In this document: positions 28,188-35,814 of the stretch, one piece after another
Position numbering within the stretch: the first letter of the stretch is position 1
How the letters are laid out: each line of letters opens with the position of its first letter
NCBI GenBank assembly: GCA_913046035.1
Contig: CAJWSW010000012.1
Span: 1 to 52,814, forward strand
DNA length: 52,814 nt
Source of the DNA: an uncultured Alphaproteobacteria bacterium
Lineage (GTDB): Bacteria; Pseudomonadota; Alphaproteobacteria; MPNO01; UBA830
Direction of reading: 5' to 3'
Made by a program: the position numbers and the translations under genes
Notes under the pieces: model-generated
What the model saw: the letters and a program-made list of their open reading frames with translations, nothing else
Told to the model about the DNA's origin: nothing
Database searches by the model: none

Positions 28188-29234
28188 TCAGGCTTTCACG
28201 CCGCCCGCCAACTTAGCGGCGATTGCGGGCTTGTTAAGACCGCTCAAACCAATAACTACTAGCCTTGTTTCCCGGAATTCTTGAGCTTTCCAAAGGCGGT
28301 CATAGTGCTGTTGAAATCGTGGACCGACGCCTTGTATGACTAGCCGCATATCCTTTTCTGGCACATTGACAAAGCCCTTGATGCGCAAAATATCGTGGAT
28401 TGAAACGACCACCTTTAACCGGTCTATTAAAGATTTCAGCGAACTGATTTCTGGTATGGTGACCACGAAGCTCTCGAAATCATCATGATCATGATCACCC
28501 TCAGCATCATGATGCGTTGGGCGCGCGAAAATATCATTTTCTACCGCCCCACCTATCCCGAGCACCACGTCAGCATCGATAATGCCATTAGCAGTCTTCA
28601 GCATTCGAACGCCGTTACGTAGTTTTCTACCGACCTCGTCCGAAACAACATCAACCGTCTCGCCGTCCATGAGATCGGTTTTATTCAACAAAACCAGATC
28701 AGCGCAGGCAAGCTGGTCCTCATATAATTCGTGTAAAGGGCTGTCGTGATCTAGTGCCTCATCTTTATCGCGTTGCACATGCACCTGCGGCGGATTATCT
28801 GCGAAACGACCGGCAGCCACCGCAGGACCATCAAGCACAGCAATGACGCCATCGACTGTAACCTGGGTGCGAACTTCCGGCCAATTGAATGCTTGGACCA
28901 ATGGTTTAGGCAGCGCAAGGCCAGAGGTTTCGATTACGATGTGGTCAGGCGGACGATCGCGTTCAAGGATTTTCTGAATCGTGGGTAAGAAATCATCCGC
29001 GACAGTGCAGCAGATACAGCCATTAGGAAGTTCAAAGATGTCATCATCGGTACAGTCAGGGTTCCCGCAGCCTTTCAGCAATTCACCGTCAATCGGTAAA
29101 TCGCCAAACTCGTTTACAACTAGAGCTAGTTTCTTACCTCTGACGCCCTCGATCAGATTCCGGATCAATGTCGTTTTACCTGCACCCAGAAACCCAGTGA
29201 CCACAGTAGCGGAAATTTTTTGCGCGAATTTCAT
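28188..29234 (-). CDS. cobW: cobalamin biosynthesis GTPase CobW
   Basis: A 348-residue COG0523 GTPase, thought to deliver cobalt to the chelatase. Walker A is GFLGAGKT (14-21), the metal motif GCICCT gives CxCC at 73-76, NKTD provides the G4 motif, and a His/Asp-rich stretch (HHDAEGDHDHDD) lies before the C-terminal domain. ATG 29234 is chosen because GGAGGAGG stands upstream and the protein then begins at the usual family N-terminus; the longer frame to 29300 runs into the riboswitch leader. It is the first gene of the cobW-cobN-cobO-cobQ operon controlled by the riboswitch. Confidence 0.95.
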   Translation of the reverse strand: MKFAQKISATVVTGFLGAGKTTLIRNLIEGVRGKKLALVVNEFGDLPIDGELLKGCGNPDCTDDDIFELPNGCICCTVADDFLPTIQKILERDRPPDHIVIETSGLALPKPLVQAFNWPEVRTQVTVDGVIAVLDGPAVAAGRFADNPPQVHVQRDKDEALDHDSPLHELYEDQLACADLVLLNKTDLMDGETVDVVSDEVGRKLRNGVRMLKTANGIIDADVVLGIGGAVENDIFARPTHHDAEGDHDHDDFESFVVTIPEISSLKSLIDRLKVVVSIHDILRIKGFVNVPEKDMRLVIQGVGPRFQQHYDRLWKAQEFRETRLVVIGLSGLNKPAIAAKLAGGVKA

Positions 29235-29324
29235 GTTGGCCCCGCCTCCTCCGCGGAAAAAACCACACACGCATCGCCTGTTGCCGTTCGCGGAACTCAC
29301 CCCGGCCCACGAATTAGCGACACG

Positions 29325-29481
29325 GCCGACGACCGGTATCCTGGCTCACGGGTCGTAATTCAGTCCCTACCTTCCAGCATATAGTCGCCGTGGTAACTAC
29401 GGGACGAACTTACCGCTCACAGTTGCGGGGGCAGCCGAGGATCAAATGAAAACATTTTTCCCCGTTCCCGGCATTGTCGGC
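29325..29481 (-). promoter_or_regulatory. cobalamin (AdoCbl) riboswitch upstream of cobW
   Basis: Read on the minus strand this leader has the cobalamin-riboswitch landmarks in order: GCCGGGAACGGGGAA, then the B12-box-like CTGCCCCCGCAACTGTGAGCGG in two adjoining halves near 29418-29439, then GAGCCAGGATACCGG near 29333-29347. The closing stem pairs GCCGAC (29476-29481) with GTCGGC (29325-29330). It ends about 90 bases before the cobW start. Such elements bind adenosylcobalamin and shut down expression by terminator formation or by masking the ribosome site. A GC-rich stretch next to the GGAGGAGG site would fit translational control, but I could not fold it. Confidence 0.93.
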
Positions 29482-29711
29482 AAATGGAAAGTACCCAAAC
29501 CCACGATGCGCTGCAAGAGATTGATTTAACAAGGCATTTAGCTTGGATGGAGTTTATTAAAGGTCAAAGGTTAAACGTTATACATCTGCGCGAAAACTCC
29601 GGCATTTACACAACGACAAAATAGGATTATTCTCGCTGCTTTCTGTATGTTATAACATAACATTTTGAATTTTTTCTCATGTTCAACTGTAAATCCACCC
29701 AGGAGTTTCCG
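29482..29711. other. intergenic region between riboswitch and outer-membrane protein gene
   Basis: No coding frame worth calling. It must hold the promoter for the minus-strand riboswitch transcript and the promoter for the plus-strand barrel gene. The plus-strand half is AT-rich around 29620-29690 and contains the Zur-type operator listed separately. AGGAG at 29701-29705 is the ribosome site for the ATG at 29712. Confidence 0.5.
29647..29663. promoter_or_regulatory. Zur-type operator (inverted repeat) upstream of zinc-uptake genes
   Basis: ATGTTATAACATAACAT is an inverted repeat, TGTTAT-3-ATAACA, extended by an A/T pair on each side. It matches the AT-rich TGTTAT...ATAACA form of Zur operators. 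It sits 50 bases before the barrel gene, in promoter position. The operator predicts repression in high zinc of the downstream barrel, binding protein and permease genes. Confidence 0.72.
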
Positions 29712-31052
29712 ATGAATACCCCACCACGCCTTCCTATTGTGGCAATTGTGCTTGCCGCAAGCCTGACATTTTCTACAACCGTGATGTCTCAGGACAAAGA
29801 TACGGCGGCAATTCTCCAAGAAATTAAGTCGTTGAAAGAGAGTTATGAGCGACGCACAGCAGAACTTGAGCAAAAAATCAAAGCCCTCGAATCCAGAAAA
29901 AACGCGGAAAGCGCGGGTTCCGCGGCACCCGCATCCTACAAACGTAACGTAAAAGATAATTCGTTCAACCCGTCTATTGGGCTGGTGCTTAACGGCAAGG
30001 CCTCAGCCTTTACCCGCAAAACCGCTGGCGATATGGCTGGGTTCGCGATCGGTGAAGAGGGCGAGCGGGGTAACGAAGGGCTATCTATTGATGAGACGGA
30101 ATTAAACTTCTCGACCAATATCGATGATAAATTTTATGGCAGCATGACAGCCGCGATTGTGCGCGAGGAAGGCGAAGATAAAATAGAGTTAGAAGAAGCA
30201 TACGTTCAAACACTCCCAAGTGCAGGCTTAGCAGACGGCGCTCGGTTAAAGTTTGGTCGAGCCTTCTGGACGTTTGGCTATCTGAACGAACAACATGCGC
30301 ATGCAGATGATTTTGCGGACCGTCCGCTTCCATATCGAGCGTACCTTAACAAGGCATTTAACGACGATGGCATTGAATTATCCTACGTGCTTCCGACTGA
30401 CCAATATTTTGAAGTCGGCGGCGGCGCCTTCCGTGGGGACGATTTCCCGTCTGGCAACTCCGTCACAGGCCTTGGGGGCGCATCCATCTTTGCGCGCACC
30501 GGCGGAGATCTCGGCAATAATGAAAGCTGGAGGATTGGAGCATATGCACTGTATAGCGATGCAAATGCGCGAGCCACAGAAGAGGGTGCGGTAACCTTTA
30601 ACGGAAACTCATATCTCTACGCTGCCGACATCCGCTACACCTACGCGCCAACTGGCAACGCCAAATCTCAGGAGCTAATCCTCCAGGCTGAACTCTTTCA
30701 GCGCGATGAAAACGGCACCTACAATGTAGGTGGAGGGCCAGTAGCACTCGACGATACTTCGGTGGGGTATTACGCTCAGGCAATTTACAAATTTACCCCG
30801 GCTGTACGTGCCGGCATACGGTTCTCACAATTAGATCCTGTCGACACACCTGCGGGTCTGGTTGGTACAGATCTAGACTCAAATAGTCACCACCCCCGAA
30901 GCCTCTCGCTCATGGCCGACTGGACCAATAGCGAGTACGGACGTATCCGCGCTCAAATCAATCAAGAAGATTTGAACAACGCCGGAGCGGACAAGCAATT
31001 AATCCTTCAGTACATAATGAGCCTTGGTGCACATGGTGCGCATCCGTTCTAG
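29712..31052 (+). CDS. outer-membrane beta-barrel protein, probably zinc-regulated
   Basis: A 446-residue exported protein. Residues 1-26 form a signal peptide (PIVAIVLAASLTFSTTVMSQ). Residues about 30-64 are a predicted coiled coil rich in Lys and Glu (LQEIKSLKESYERRTAELEQ). The rest is a series of amphipathic strands with many Gly, Tyr and Phe residues, ending in Phe (HGAHPF), as expected for an outer-membrane barrel of the porin/OprP-like type. ATG 29712 is set by AGGAG at 29701. It lies under the Zur-type operator and 7 bases before a zinc-type binding protein, so it may pass zinc across the outer membrane. It is not TonB-dependent-receptor size. Family assignment is tentative. Confidence 0.72.
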   Translation: MNTPPRLPIVAIVLAASLTFSTTVMSQDKDTAAILQEIKSLKESYERRTAELEQKIKALESRKNAESAGSAAPASYKRNVKDNSFNPSIGLVLNGKASAFTRKTAGDMAGFAIGEEGERGNEGLSIDETELNFSTNIDDKFYGSMTAAIVREEGEDKIELEEAYVQTLPSAGLADGARLKFGRAFWTFGYLNEQHAHADDFADRPLPYRAYLNKAFNDDGIELSYVLPTDQYFEVGGGAFRGDDFPSGNSVTGLGGASIFARTGGDLGNNESWRIGAYALYSDANARATEEGAVTFNGNSYLYAADIRYTYAPTGNAKSQELILQAELFQRDENGTYNVGGGPVALDDTSVGYYAQAIYKFTPAVRAGIRFSQLDPVDTPAGLVGTDLDSNSHHPRSLSLMADWTNSEYGRIRAQINQEDLNNAGADKQLILQYIMSLGAHGAHPF

Positions 31053-31059
31053 GTCTATC

Positions 31060-31974
31060 ATGAAACGAGCGAGTATAATCCTTTTGTTGCTTGCATGGGG
31101 AGTGGCTTTACCATCCCCCGCAAGTGCCGATTTAAATGTTTTTGCTTGTGAACCGGAATGGGCGACCCTCGCACGAGAAGTGGGCGGTGAGAAGGTAAAT
31201 GCATACTCCGCCACGCATGCGCAACAAGATCCTCACCACATACGCGCAAAACCGAGCTTGATCGCCCGAATACGGCGAGCAGATCTCGTTTTTTGCTCAG
31301 GCGCTGACCTGGAGGTAGGCTGGCTGCCGTTGCTTATGCAGAGGGGAGCTCGGGCCGGGGTACAGCCGGGAACGACTGGATACATTATGGCGGCTGAGCA
31401 TGTGCCGGTGTTAGAAAAACCCACCGTCATTGATCGCAGCCTCGGAGACATTCATCCAGGTGGCAACCCCCACGTGCACTTGAATCCAGAAAACATTATG
31501 ATAATCGCGTCCGTGCTTGGAAAGCGCATGATCGCAATTGATCCGGAAAACGCAGCCTATTATCGAAAACGGCTAGCAGCATTTAATGCGTCTTGGCGTC
31601 GGGCAATTGAGGACTGGGACAACCGTGTCACTAAGCTCGCTGGTATGCCCGTAATTGTGCATCATAAATCCTTTTCCTATCTATTTGATTGGATGGGTCT
31701 CAACCAGATCGCCACCCTTGAGGTTAAACCTGGTATTCCACCCACTGCATCACATCTTAATGGACTTCTTCGCAAGGTACGTTCAAGCAATGTAAGAGCT
31801 ATTGTCCGCGCACCTTATGACCCATCAGATGGATCCAACTGGCTCTCCTCTAAGACTGGCATCCGACAGATAGAACTCCCATACACGGTTAAGAGGAATG
31901 CGGGGCCGGGCGCACTTTTCAATTTATTTGAACGCACCATTGAATTGTTAGAAGGAGCAAATGCAGGGTCTTGA
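31060..31974 (+). CDS. metal ABC transporter substrate-binding protein (ZnuA/AztC-like)
   Basis: A 304-residue cluster A-I metal-binding protein with a signal peptide (residues 1-23, ending SPASA). Metal ligands expected from the family are present: His59/60 (QDPHHI), His138 (GNPHVHLNP), His201/202 (VIVHHKSF) and Asp254 (APYDPSD). There is no long His-rich loop, unlike classic ZnuA and like AztC. ATG 31060 is preferred to upstream in-frame starts within the barrel gene because it begins the signal peptide. It overlaps the permease gene by 14 bases. Zinc is the likely cargo given the operator upstream; manganese is possible. Confidence 0.88.
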   Translation: MKRASIILLLLAWGVALPSPASADLNVFACEPEWATLAREVGGEKVNAYSATHAQQDPHHIRAKPSLIARIRRADLVFCSGADLEVGWLPLLMQRGARAGVQPGTTGYIMAAEHVPVLEKPTVIDRSLGDIHPGGNPHVHLNPENIMIIASVLGKRMIAIDPENAAYYRKRLAAFNASWRRAIEDWDNRVTKLAGMPVIVHHKSFSYLFDWMGLNQIATLEVKPGIPPTASHLNGLLRKVRSSNVRAIVRAPYDPSDGSNWLSSKTGIRQIELPYTVKRNAGPGALFNLFERTIELLEGANAGS

Positions 31975-32719
31975 AACTCTTGATATTGTGCTTCCAGCTA
32001 CAACCGCAGGATTGGCTATTGCTCTAACCCACAGTGTTCTTGGGATCGAGGTCCTACGCAGAGGCATTATTTTCATCGACTTAGCGATCGCACAAATTGC
32101 TGGCTTGTGCGTCGTTTTGACAGCGCTTTGGCTTCATAACCCATCATGGGGCCAGACGCAGTTCATAGCAGTTATTGCAGCCCTGTCCGCCGCATTTTTT
32201 TTTCGGTGGGTCGAGCGTGTAGTGCCAATTGAACAGGAAGCAGTCATCGGTTCTTGTTTCATACTTGCCGCATCAGCGGTACTGCTGGTCCTCGCCGATC
32301 ACCCTAATGGCGGAGAGGAAGTCCAACATATCCTATCTGGCCAGATGTTATTTATCTCTTGGTCAGACGTCTTGGCTTTCCTGCCACTTTATGTTGCCGC
32401 ATTAGTAATTTGGTTCGGAATGCCGAGTGTCCGTTCGGGCATTGGATTTTTTGTACTGTTTGCTCTTGTCGTCACTGCGTCTGTGCAGCTTGTTGGTGTT
32501 TATGTGGTGTTCGCGAGCCTTATTTTACCTGCGCTCGCCGTAAATGCTATGCCCGGGCGCCGCGTACCGGCTGCCATGAGCGCAAGCATCCTGGCCGTCA
32601 TAATAGGGATCTTCGTATCAACACTCGGGGATTATCCGGCTGGTCCGGTTATTGTGTTTGTGTTCGCCTTTATTGCTATATTATTCCGGTTAATGCTTAG
32701 CTCCAAAATTGAGGTTTAG
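31961..32719 (+). CDS. metal ABC transporter permease (ZnuB/AztB type)
   Basis: A 252-residue ABC-3 family permease with about eight membrane segments spread along the chain. LAIALTHSVLGIEVLRRGIIF and FIDLAIAQIAGL near the N-terminus, and VGVYVVFASLILPALAVNA in the second half, are typical. AAGGAG precedes the ATG, which lies inside the end of the binding-protein gene. No ATPase gene accompanies it in this operon; the next gene is cbtB after 287 bases. The ATPase must come from elsewhere, for example the importer ATPase at 47509-48312. Confidence 0.88.
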   Translation: MQGLETLDIVLPATTAGLAIALTHSVLGIEVLRRGIIFIDLAIAQIAGLCVVLTALWLHNPSWGQTQFIAVIAALSAAFFFRWVERVVPIEQEAVIGSCFILAASAVLLVLADHPNGGEEVQHILSGQMLFISWSDVLAFLPLYVAALVIWFGMPSVRSGIGFFVLFALVVTASVQLVGVYVVFASLILPALAVNAMPGRRVPAAMSASILAVIIGIFVSTLGDYPAGPVIVFVFAFIAILFRLMLSSKIEV

Positions 32720-32979
32720 TTCATCTGCGGCGACATATTCCCGGGCCAGCTTCCGGATTTGCTGTTTCTACGGTGAGCATCATAATCTTTGACATCGCTA
32801 TTCTTATCATCCTGGCTTTTAAACGCTGTCTCTTTATAAATTATCCTTAGGTATATCAAAGCCACCAATAAAATAGAGGCTGTCAGAGCAGAAACCCTTC
32901 TCAAGCGAACTTTGCGATTACGTGCTTGAATTAACAGACTGTAAAGAGAGGACTTGTCACAATACCCGCCTACGGGCAT
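32716..32979 (-). CDS. possible small membrane protein, doubtful
   Basis: A minus-strand frame between the permease and cbtB. From the ATG at 32979 it encodes 87 residues with a basic stretch, one membrane-like segment (ALTASILLVALIYLRIIY) and a polar, Lys/Asp/Ser-rich tail. I recognise no family. It overlaps the permease stop by four bases and would be the only gene in the 287-base gap, which also must carry the cbtB promoter. A chance frame is about as likely. Confidence 0.22.
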   Translation of the reverse strand: MPVGGYCDKSSLYSLLIQARNRKVRLRRVSALTASILLVALIYLRIIYKETAFKSQDDKNSDVKDYDAHRRNSKSGSWPGNMSPQMN

Positions 32980-33006
32980 AAAATATAATAGAAGGGAGAC
33001 TTCAAC

Positions 33007-33189
33007 ATGGCAGAGCAAACAAATTTAAGGAGAGTTGAAACAACTACCCAGTCTAATGTGGTCGTGCCGGCCTTGTTAGCCCTTGTGTTCGGTTTATTCC
33101 TGCTACTTGGCTCGGGATTTGCGGGTTCGGAAACTCTGCATAATGCAGCACATGACAGTCGGCACTCATTCGCGTTTCCTTGCCACTGA
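33007..33189 (+). CDS. cbtB: cobalt transporter subunit CbtB
   Basis: A 60-residue protein with one membrane segment (PALLALVFGLFLLLGSGFAG) and a C-terminal HNAAHDSRHSFAFPCH motif rich in histidine, the hallmark of CbtB. It works with CbtA in predicted cobalt uptake for cobalamin synthesis. AAGGGAGA precedes the ATG. In many relatives this gene pair has a cobalamin riboswitch; none is visible in the 287-base leader. Small genes of this type are easily missed. Confidence 0.93.
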   Translation: MAEQTNLRRVETTTQSNVVVPALLALVFGLFLLLGSGFAGSETLHNAAHDSRHSFAFPCH

Positions 33190-33203
33190 CCAAATAATTA
33201 GAC

Positions 33204-33947
33204 ATGTTTAGGCGGATATTTTTTTCCGCCGTGATCGCTGGCATCCTCGGCGGCTCGGCAATAACACTGGTGCAACACTTTACCACGACCCCAATCATCT
33301 TGCATGCAGAAACCTTTGAAAGCACAGGCGACGACGGCGAAAAACACGGCACACTTAAAAAGGGTGTTGCCTTAATTTCTCCGGCGCATGCGCATGGCAC
33401 ACATAAGGATTCCGCAAAGCTCGAAGCTGGTAATTGGGCACCAGCCGACGGTCTTGAGAGAACAATGTTCACATTCCTCGCCAACATTATTACAGGCGTC
33501 GGGTTTGCATTGGTTCTCACTGCTTGTTTTGCTCTCTCGAAAAGACGAATAAATGGCCGCACGGGCGTCCTGTGGGGTGTCGGTGCATTTGCGATCGTAA
33601 GTTTGGCGCCCGCATTAGGGTTGCCGCCAGAAGTGCCCGGAGCAAGGGCAGCAGATTTGACTGACCGGCAATTCTGGTGGTTTTTTTGTGTGGCCCTTAC
33701 TGGTGCGGGGTTGTGGGCGATGATTTTCCGAAACGGTGCTATTTGGGCCGCTAGCGGCGTCCTACTAATTGCGCTTCCACATATATTAGGCGCGCCAACC
33801 CCTGATCATATAGGTGGATCCGTGCCGCCGGAGCTCGCTGCTCAATTCGTCTCCGCATCTCTAGCTACAGCTGCCGTTTTCTGGTGCACTACCGGTTGGC
33901 TCGCCGGAACATTCTGGAATAGGGCCACCGCGAAGAACCAGAATTAG
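33204..33947 (+). CDS. cbtA: cobalt transporter subunit CbtA
   Basis: A 247-residue membrane protein of the CbtA family, 14 bases after cbtB. Segments: FFSAVIAGILGGSAITLVQH near the N-terminus, a soluble His-containing loop (AHAHGTHKD), then four further hydrophobic stretches. Characteristic pieces are FTFLANIITGVGFALVLTA, APALGLPPEVPGA and WWFFCVALTGAGLW. It should bring cobalt across the inner membrane, feeding CbiX/CobN next door. It is convergent with cobT. Confidence 0.93.
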   Translation: MFRRIFFSAVIAGILGGSAITLVQHFTTTPIILHAETFESTGDDGEKHGTLKKGVALISPAHAHGTHKDSAKLEAGNWAPADGLERTMFTFLANIITGVGFALVLTACFALSKRRINGRTGVLWGVGAFAIVSLAPALGLPPEVPGARAADLTDRQFWWFFCVALTGAGLWAMIFRNGAIWAASGVLLIALPHILGAPTPDHIGGSVPPELAAQFVSASLATAAVFWCTTGWLAGTFWNRATAKNQN

Positions 33948-33966
33948 CAGATCGACGCCCAGTGGA

Positions 33967-34971
33967 TCAGCGTTCTCGGCTGACTGATGCTTCATCGAAA
34001 GTAGCCATTCCGTTATGAGCAGCCAGCGCGCATCTTAGCACCCCTAGCGCTACCGCTGCACCCGACGCCTCACCCAGTCGCATATCAAGATCAAGTAGGG
34101 GAACCTTGCCCAGTTTTTGGAGTAGCCGCCTGTGTCCTGGTTCTTCCGAGACATGGCCAGCAACGCAATGGTCAAGCGCACCGGGAACTACCCTTTCTAA
34201 TACCGCAGCCGCCGCTGTCGCAACAAAACCGTCGAGAATAACAGGTAGCTTACCGTGCCGCGCGGCAAGCACAGCGCCAGCTATAGCCGCAAGTTCGCGG
34301 CCGCCAACTCGGCGCATAGCTTCAATAGGGTTATCCAGCTCATCGCCATGCCATTTTATTGCGGCATCTACAACACGGGCTTTTACCGCGATCTCGGCAG
34401 GATTTAGGCCAGTTCCACGACCAGTCCAGTCGGCCGCGTTTCCTCCGAAAAGCGCACACGACAACGCCGCCGCCGCCGTAGTATTCCCAATACCCATCTC
34501 GCCGACGATCAGAGCGTCTGCCGATGGCTGAGCGGCGTTATAGCCTGTTGTAAAGGCTGAGGCGCACCCTTCTACTGACATCGCGTCAGCCGCTGTGAAG
34601 TCTTCTGTCGGGGTATCTAAATCAAGATTGATCACACTAATGTCAGCCTGCTGCAGTTTGGCAAGCTGATTGATAGCAGCGCCGCCAGCGGCGAAGTTAG
34701 ATACCATCTGGCGAGTTACCTCTGATGGAAACGCCGACACGCCGTGAGCCGTAATCCCATGGTTTCCGGCAAAAATAAGAATCCGCACACTATCTAATGT
34801 AGGTGGATATTTTGCCTGCCACGCGGCGCACCAAGCTGACAATTCTTCCAAGCGACCAAGGGAACCAGCTGGCTTTGTAAGGTTTGCCTCGCGTTTAGTC
34901 GCCCGGCCAAGGGCGGCCAAGTCGGGTTCTGGTATATTTTCAAGTTGTCGGACTATATCGTCGTAGTTCAA
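33967..34971 (-). CDS. cobT: nicotinate-nucleotide:dimethylbenzimidazole phosphoribosyltransferase (CobT)
   Basis: A 334-residue enzyme that activates the lower ligand base as alpha-ribazole phosphate. KPAGSLGRLEELSAWC (substrate loop), IFAGNHGITAHGVSAFPSEVT, GEMGIGNTTAAAAL and the C-terminal MRLGEASGAAVALGVL are diagnostic. The start is TTG 34971; GGAGG lies about 20 bases upstream, so a CTG or TTG a little earlier cannot be excluded. Divergent from cobS with 56 bases between. This CobT is unrelated to the chelatase subunit of the same name. Confidence 0.94.
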   Translation of the reverse strand: MNYDDIVRQLENIPEPDLAALGRATKREANLTKPAGSLGRLEELSAWCAAWQAKYPPTLDSVRILIFAGNHGITAHGVSAFPSEVTRQMVSNFAAGGAAINQLAKLQQADISVINLDLDTPTEDFTAADAMSVEGCASAFTTGYNAAQPSADALIVGEMGIGNTTAAAALSCALFGGNAADWTGRGTGLNPAEIAVKARVVDAAIKWHGDELDNPIEAMRRVGGRELAAIAGAVLAARHGKLPVILDGFVATAAAAVLERVVPGALDHCVAGHVSEEPGHRRLLQKLGKVPLLDLDMRLGEASGAAVALGVLRCALAAHNGMATFDEASVSRER

Positions 34972-35027
34972 AATCAGTTTTGCCAGTAATGTTTACCTAC
35001 CTCCAGAGATAACATTTCGGAGACCTC

Positions 35028-35798
35028 ATGACAGCCTCAGACAACCGTTTTTTAAAAGATTTTTACTCTAGCGTAGTTTTCCTAACCCGCTTTCCAGCAC
35101 CACCTTGGGTAGAAGCAGCGAAGAGACCCCTCGCCACCAGCATGTGGGCATTTCCTATAGTTGGAGTTTTAATTGCCGCCGTTGGCTCCGCGACGTACGT
35201 TTGTTGCGACCTCTTAGGACTGCCGGTGTTCATCGCGGCGCTTTTCACGGTGGTAACAATAATTATTGCGACTGGTGGCCTACATGAAGACGGCCTATCC
35301 GATTTGGCAGACGGTGTTTGGGGTGGCGCAGATCCTCAGCAACGGCTTAGCATTATGTCAGACAGCCGCATCGGTGCTTATGGAACAATTGCGCTTATCA
35401 CATCCGTCGGCAGCCGGACAGCAGCGATAGCGGCTATCAGCGACCCCACGTTGGTTCTTGGCGCACTCGTGGCTACGTGCGCTGTAAGCCGCGGAATGAT
35501 GCCAATTATTATGATGGTCAGTCGGCCGGCAAAAGAAGACGGCCTTGGCGCCTCCGCTGGAACACCAGCAAAAAGTACCTGTGCTGTATCATTACTGCTC
35601 GCTTTCACCATCACAATGCTGTCCGCTCCAGGAGGGTGGCTGATCTGTATGATAGCTGCTGCGATGGGAACATTGCTGGTTAGCTGGCTTGCTCAGCGAG
35701 CACTGGGTGGCTATACCGGCGACACAATAGGTGCCTCACAACAGCTTGCCGAAATGTTCGCGCTCGCGATCATCGCGAGCGCCTTAGTAAGTGCATAA
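35028..35798 (+). CDS. cobS: adenosylcobinamide-GDP ribazoletransferase (cobalamin synthase, CobS/CobV)
   Basis: A 256-residue integral membrane protein that joins adenosylcobinamide-GDP with alpha-ribazole (phosphate) to complete cobalamin. TGGLHEDGLSDLADGVWGG and SDSRIGAYGTIAL carry the acidic family motifs; at least five hydrophobic segments follow or precede them. GGAG lies just before the ATG. It is the lone plus-strand gene of the nucleotide-loop block, divergent from cobT and convergent with cobC. Confidence 0.95.
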   Translation: MTASDNRFLKDFYSSVVFLTRFPAPPWVEAAKRPLATSMWAFPIVGVLIAAVGSATYVCCDLLGLPVFIAALFTVVTIIIATGGLHEDGLSDLADGVWGGADPQQRLSIMSDSRIGAYGTIALITSVGSRTAAIAAISDPTLVLGALVATCAVSRGMMPIIMMVSRPAKEDGLGASAGTPAKSTCAVSLLLAFTITMLSAPGGWLICMIAAAMGTLLVSWLAQRALGGYTGDTIGASQQLAEMFALAIIASALVSA

Positions 35799-35814
35799 AT
35801 ACAGGGCATTAGCA

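Noticed and set aside
32720-33006. Cobalamin riboswitch expected before cbtB
   Set aside because: None of the conserved segments (GCAACTG-type box, GCCAGGA-type box) could be found on the plus strand.
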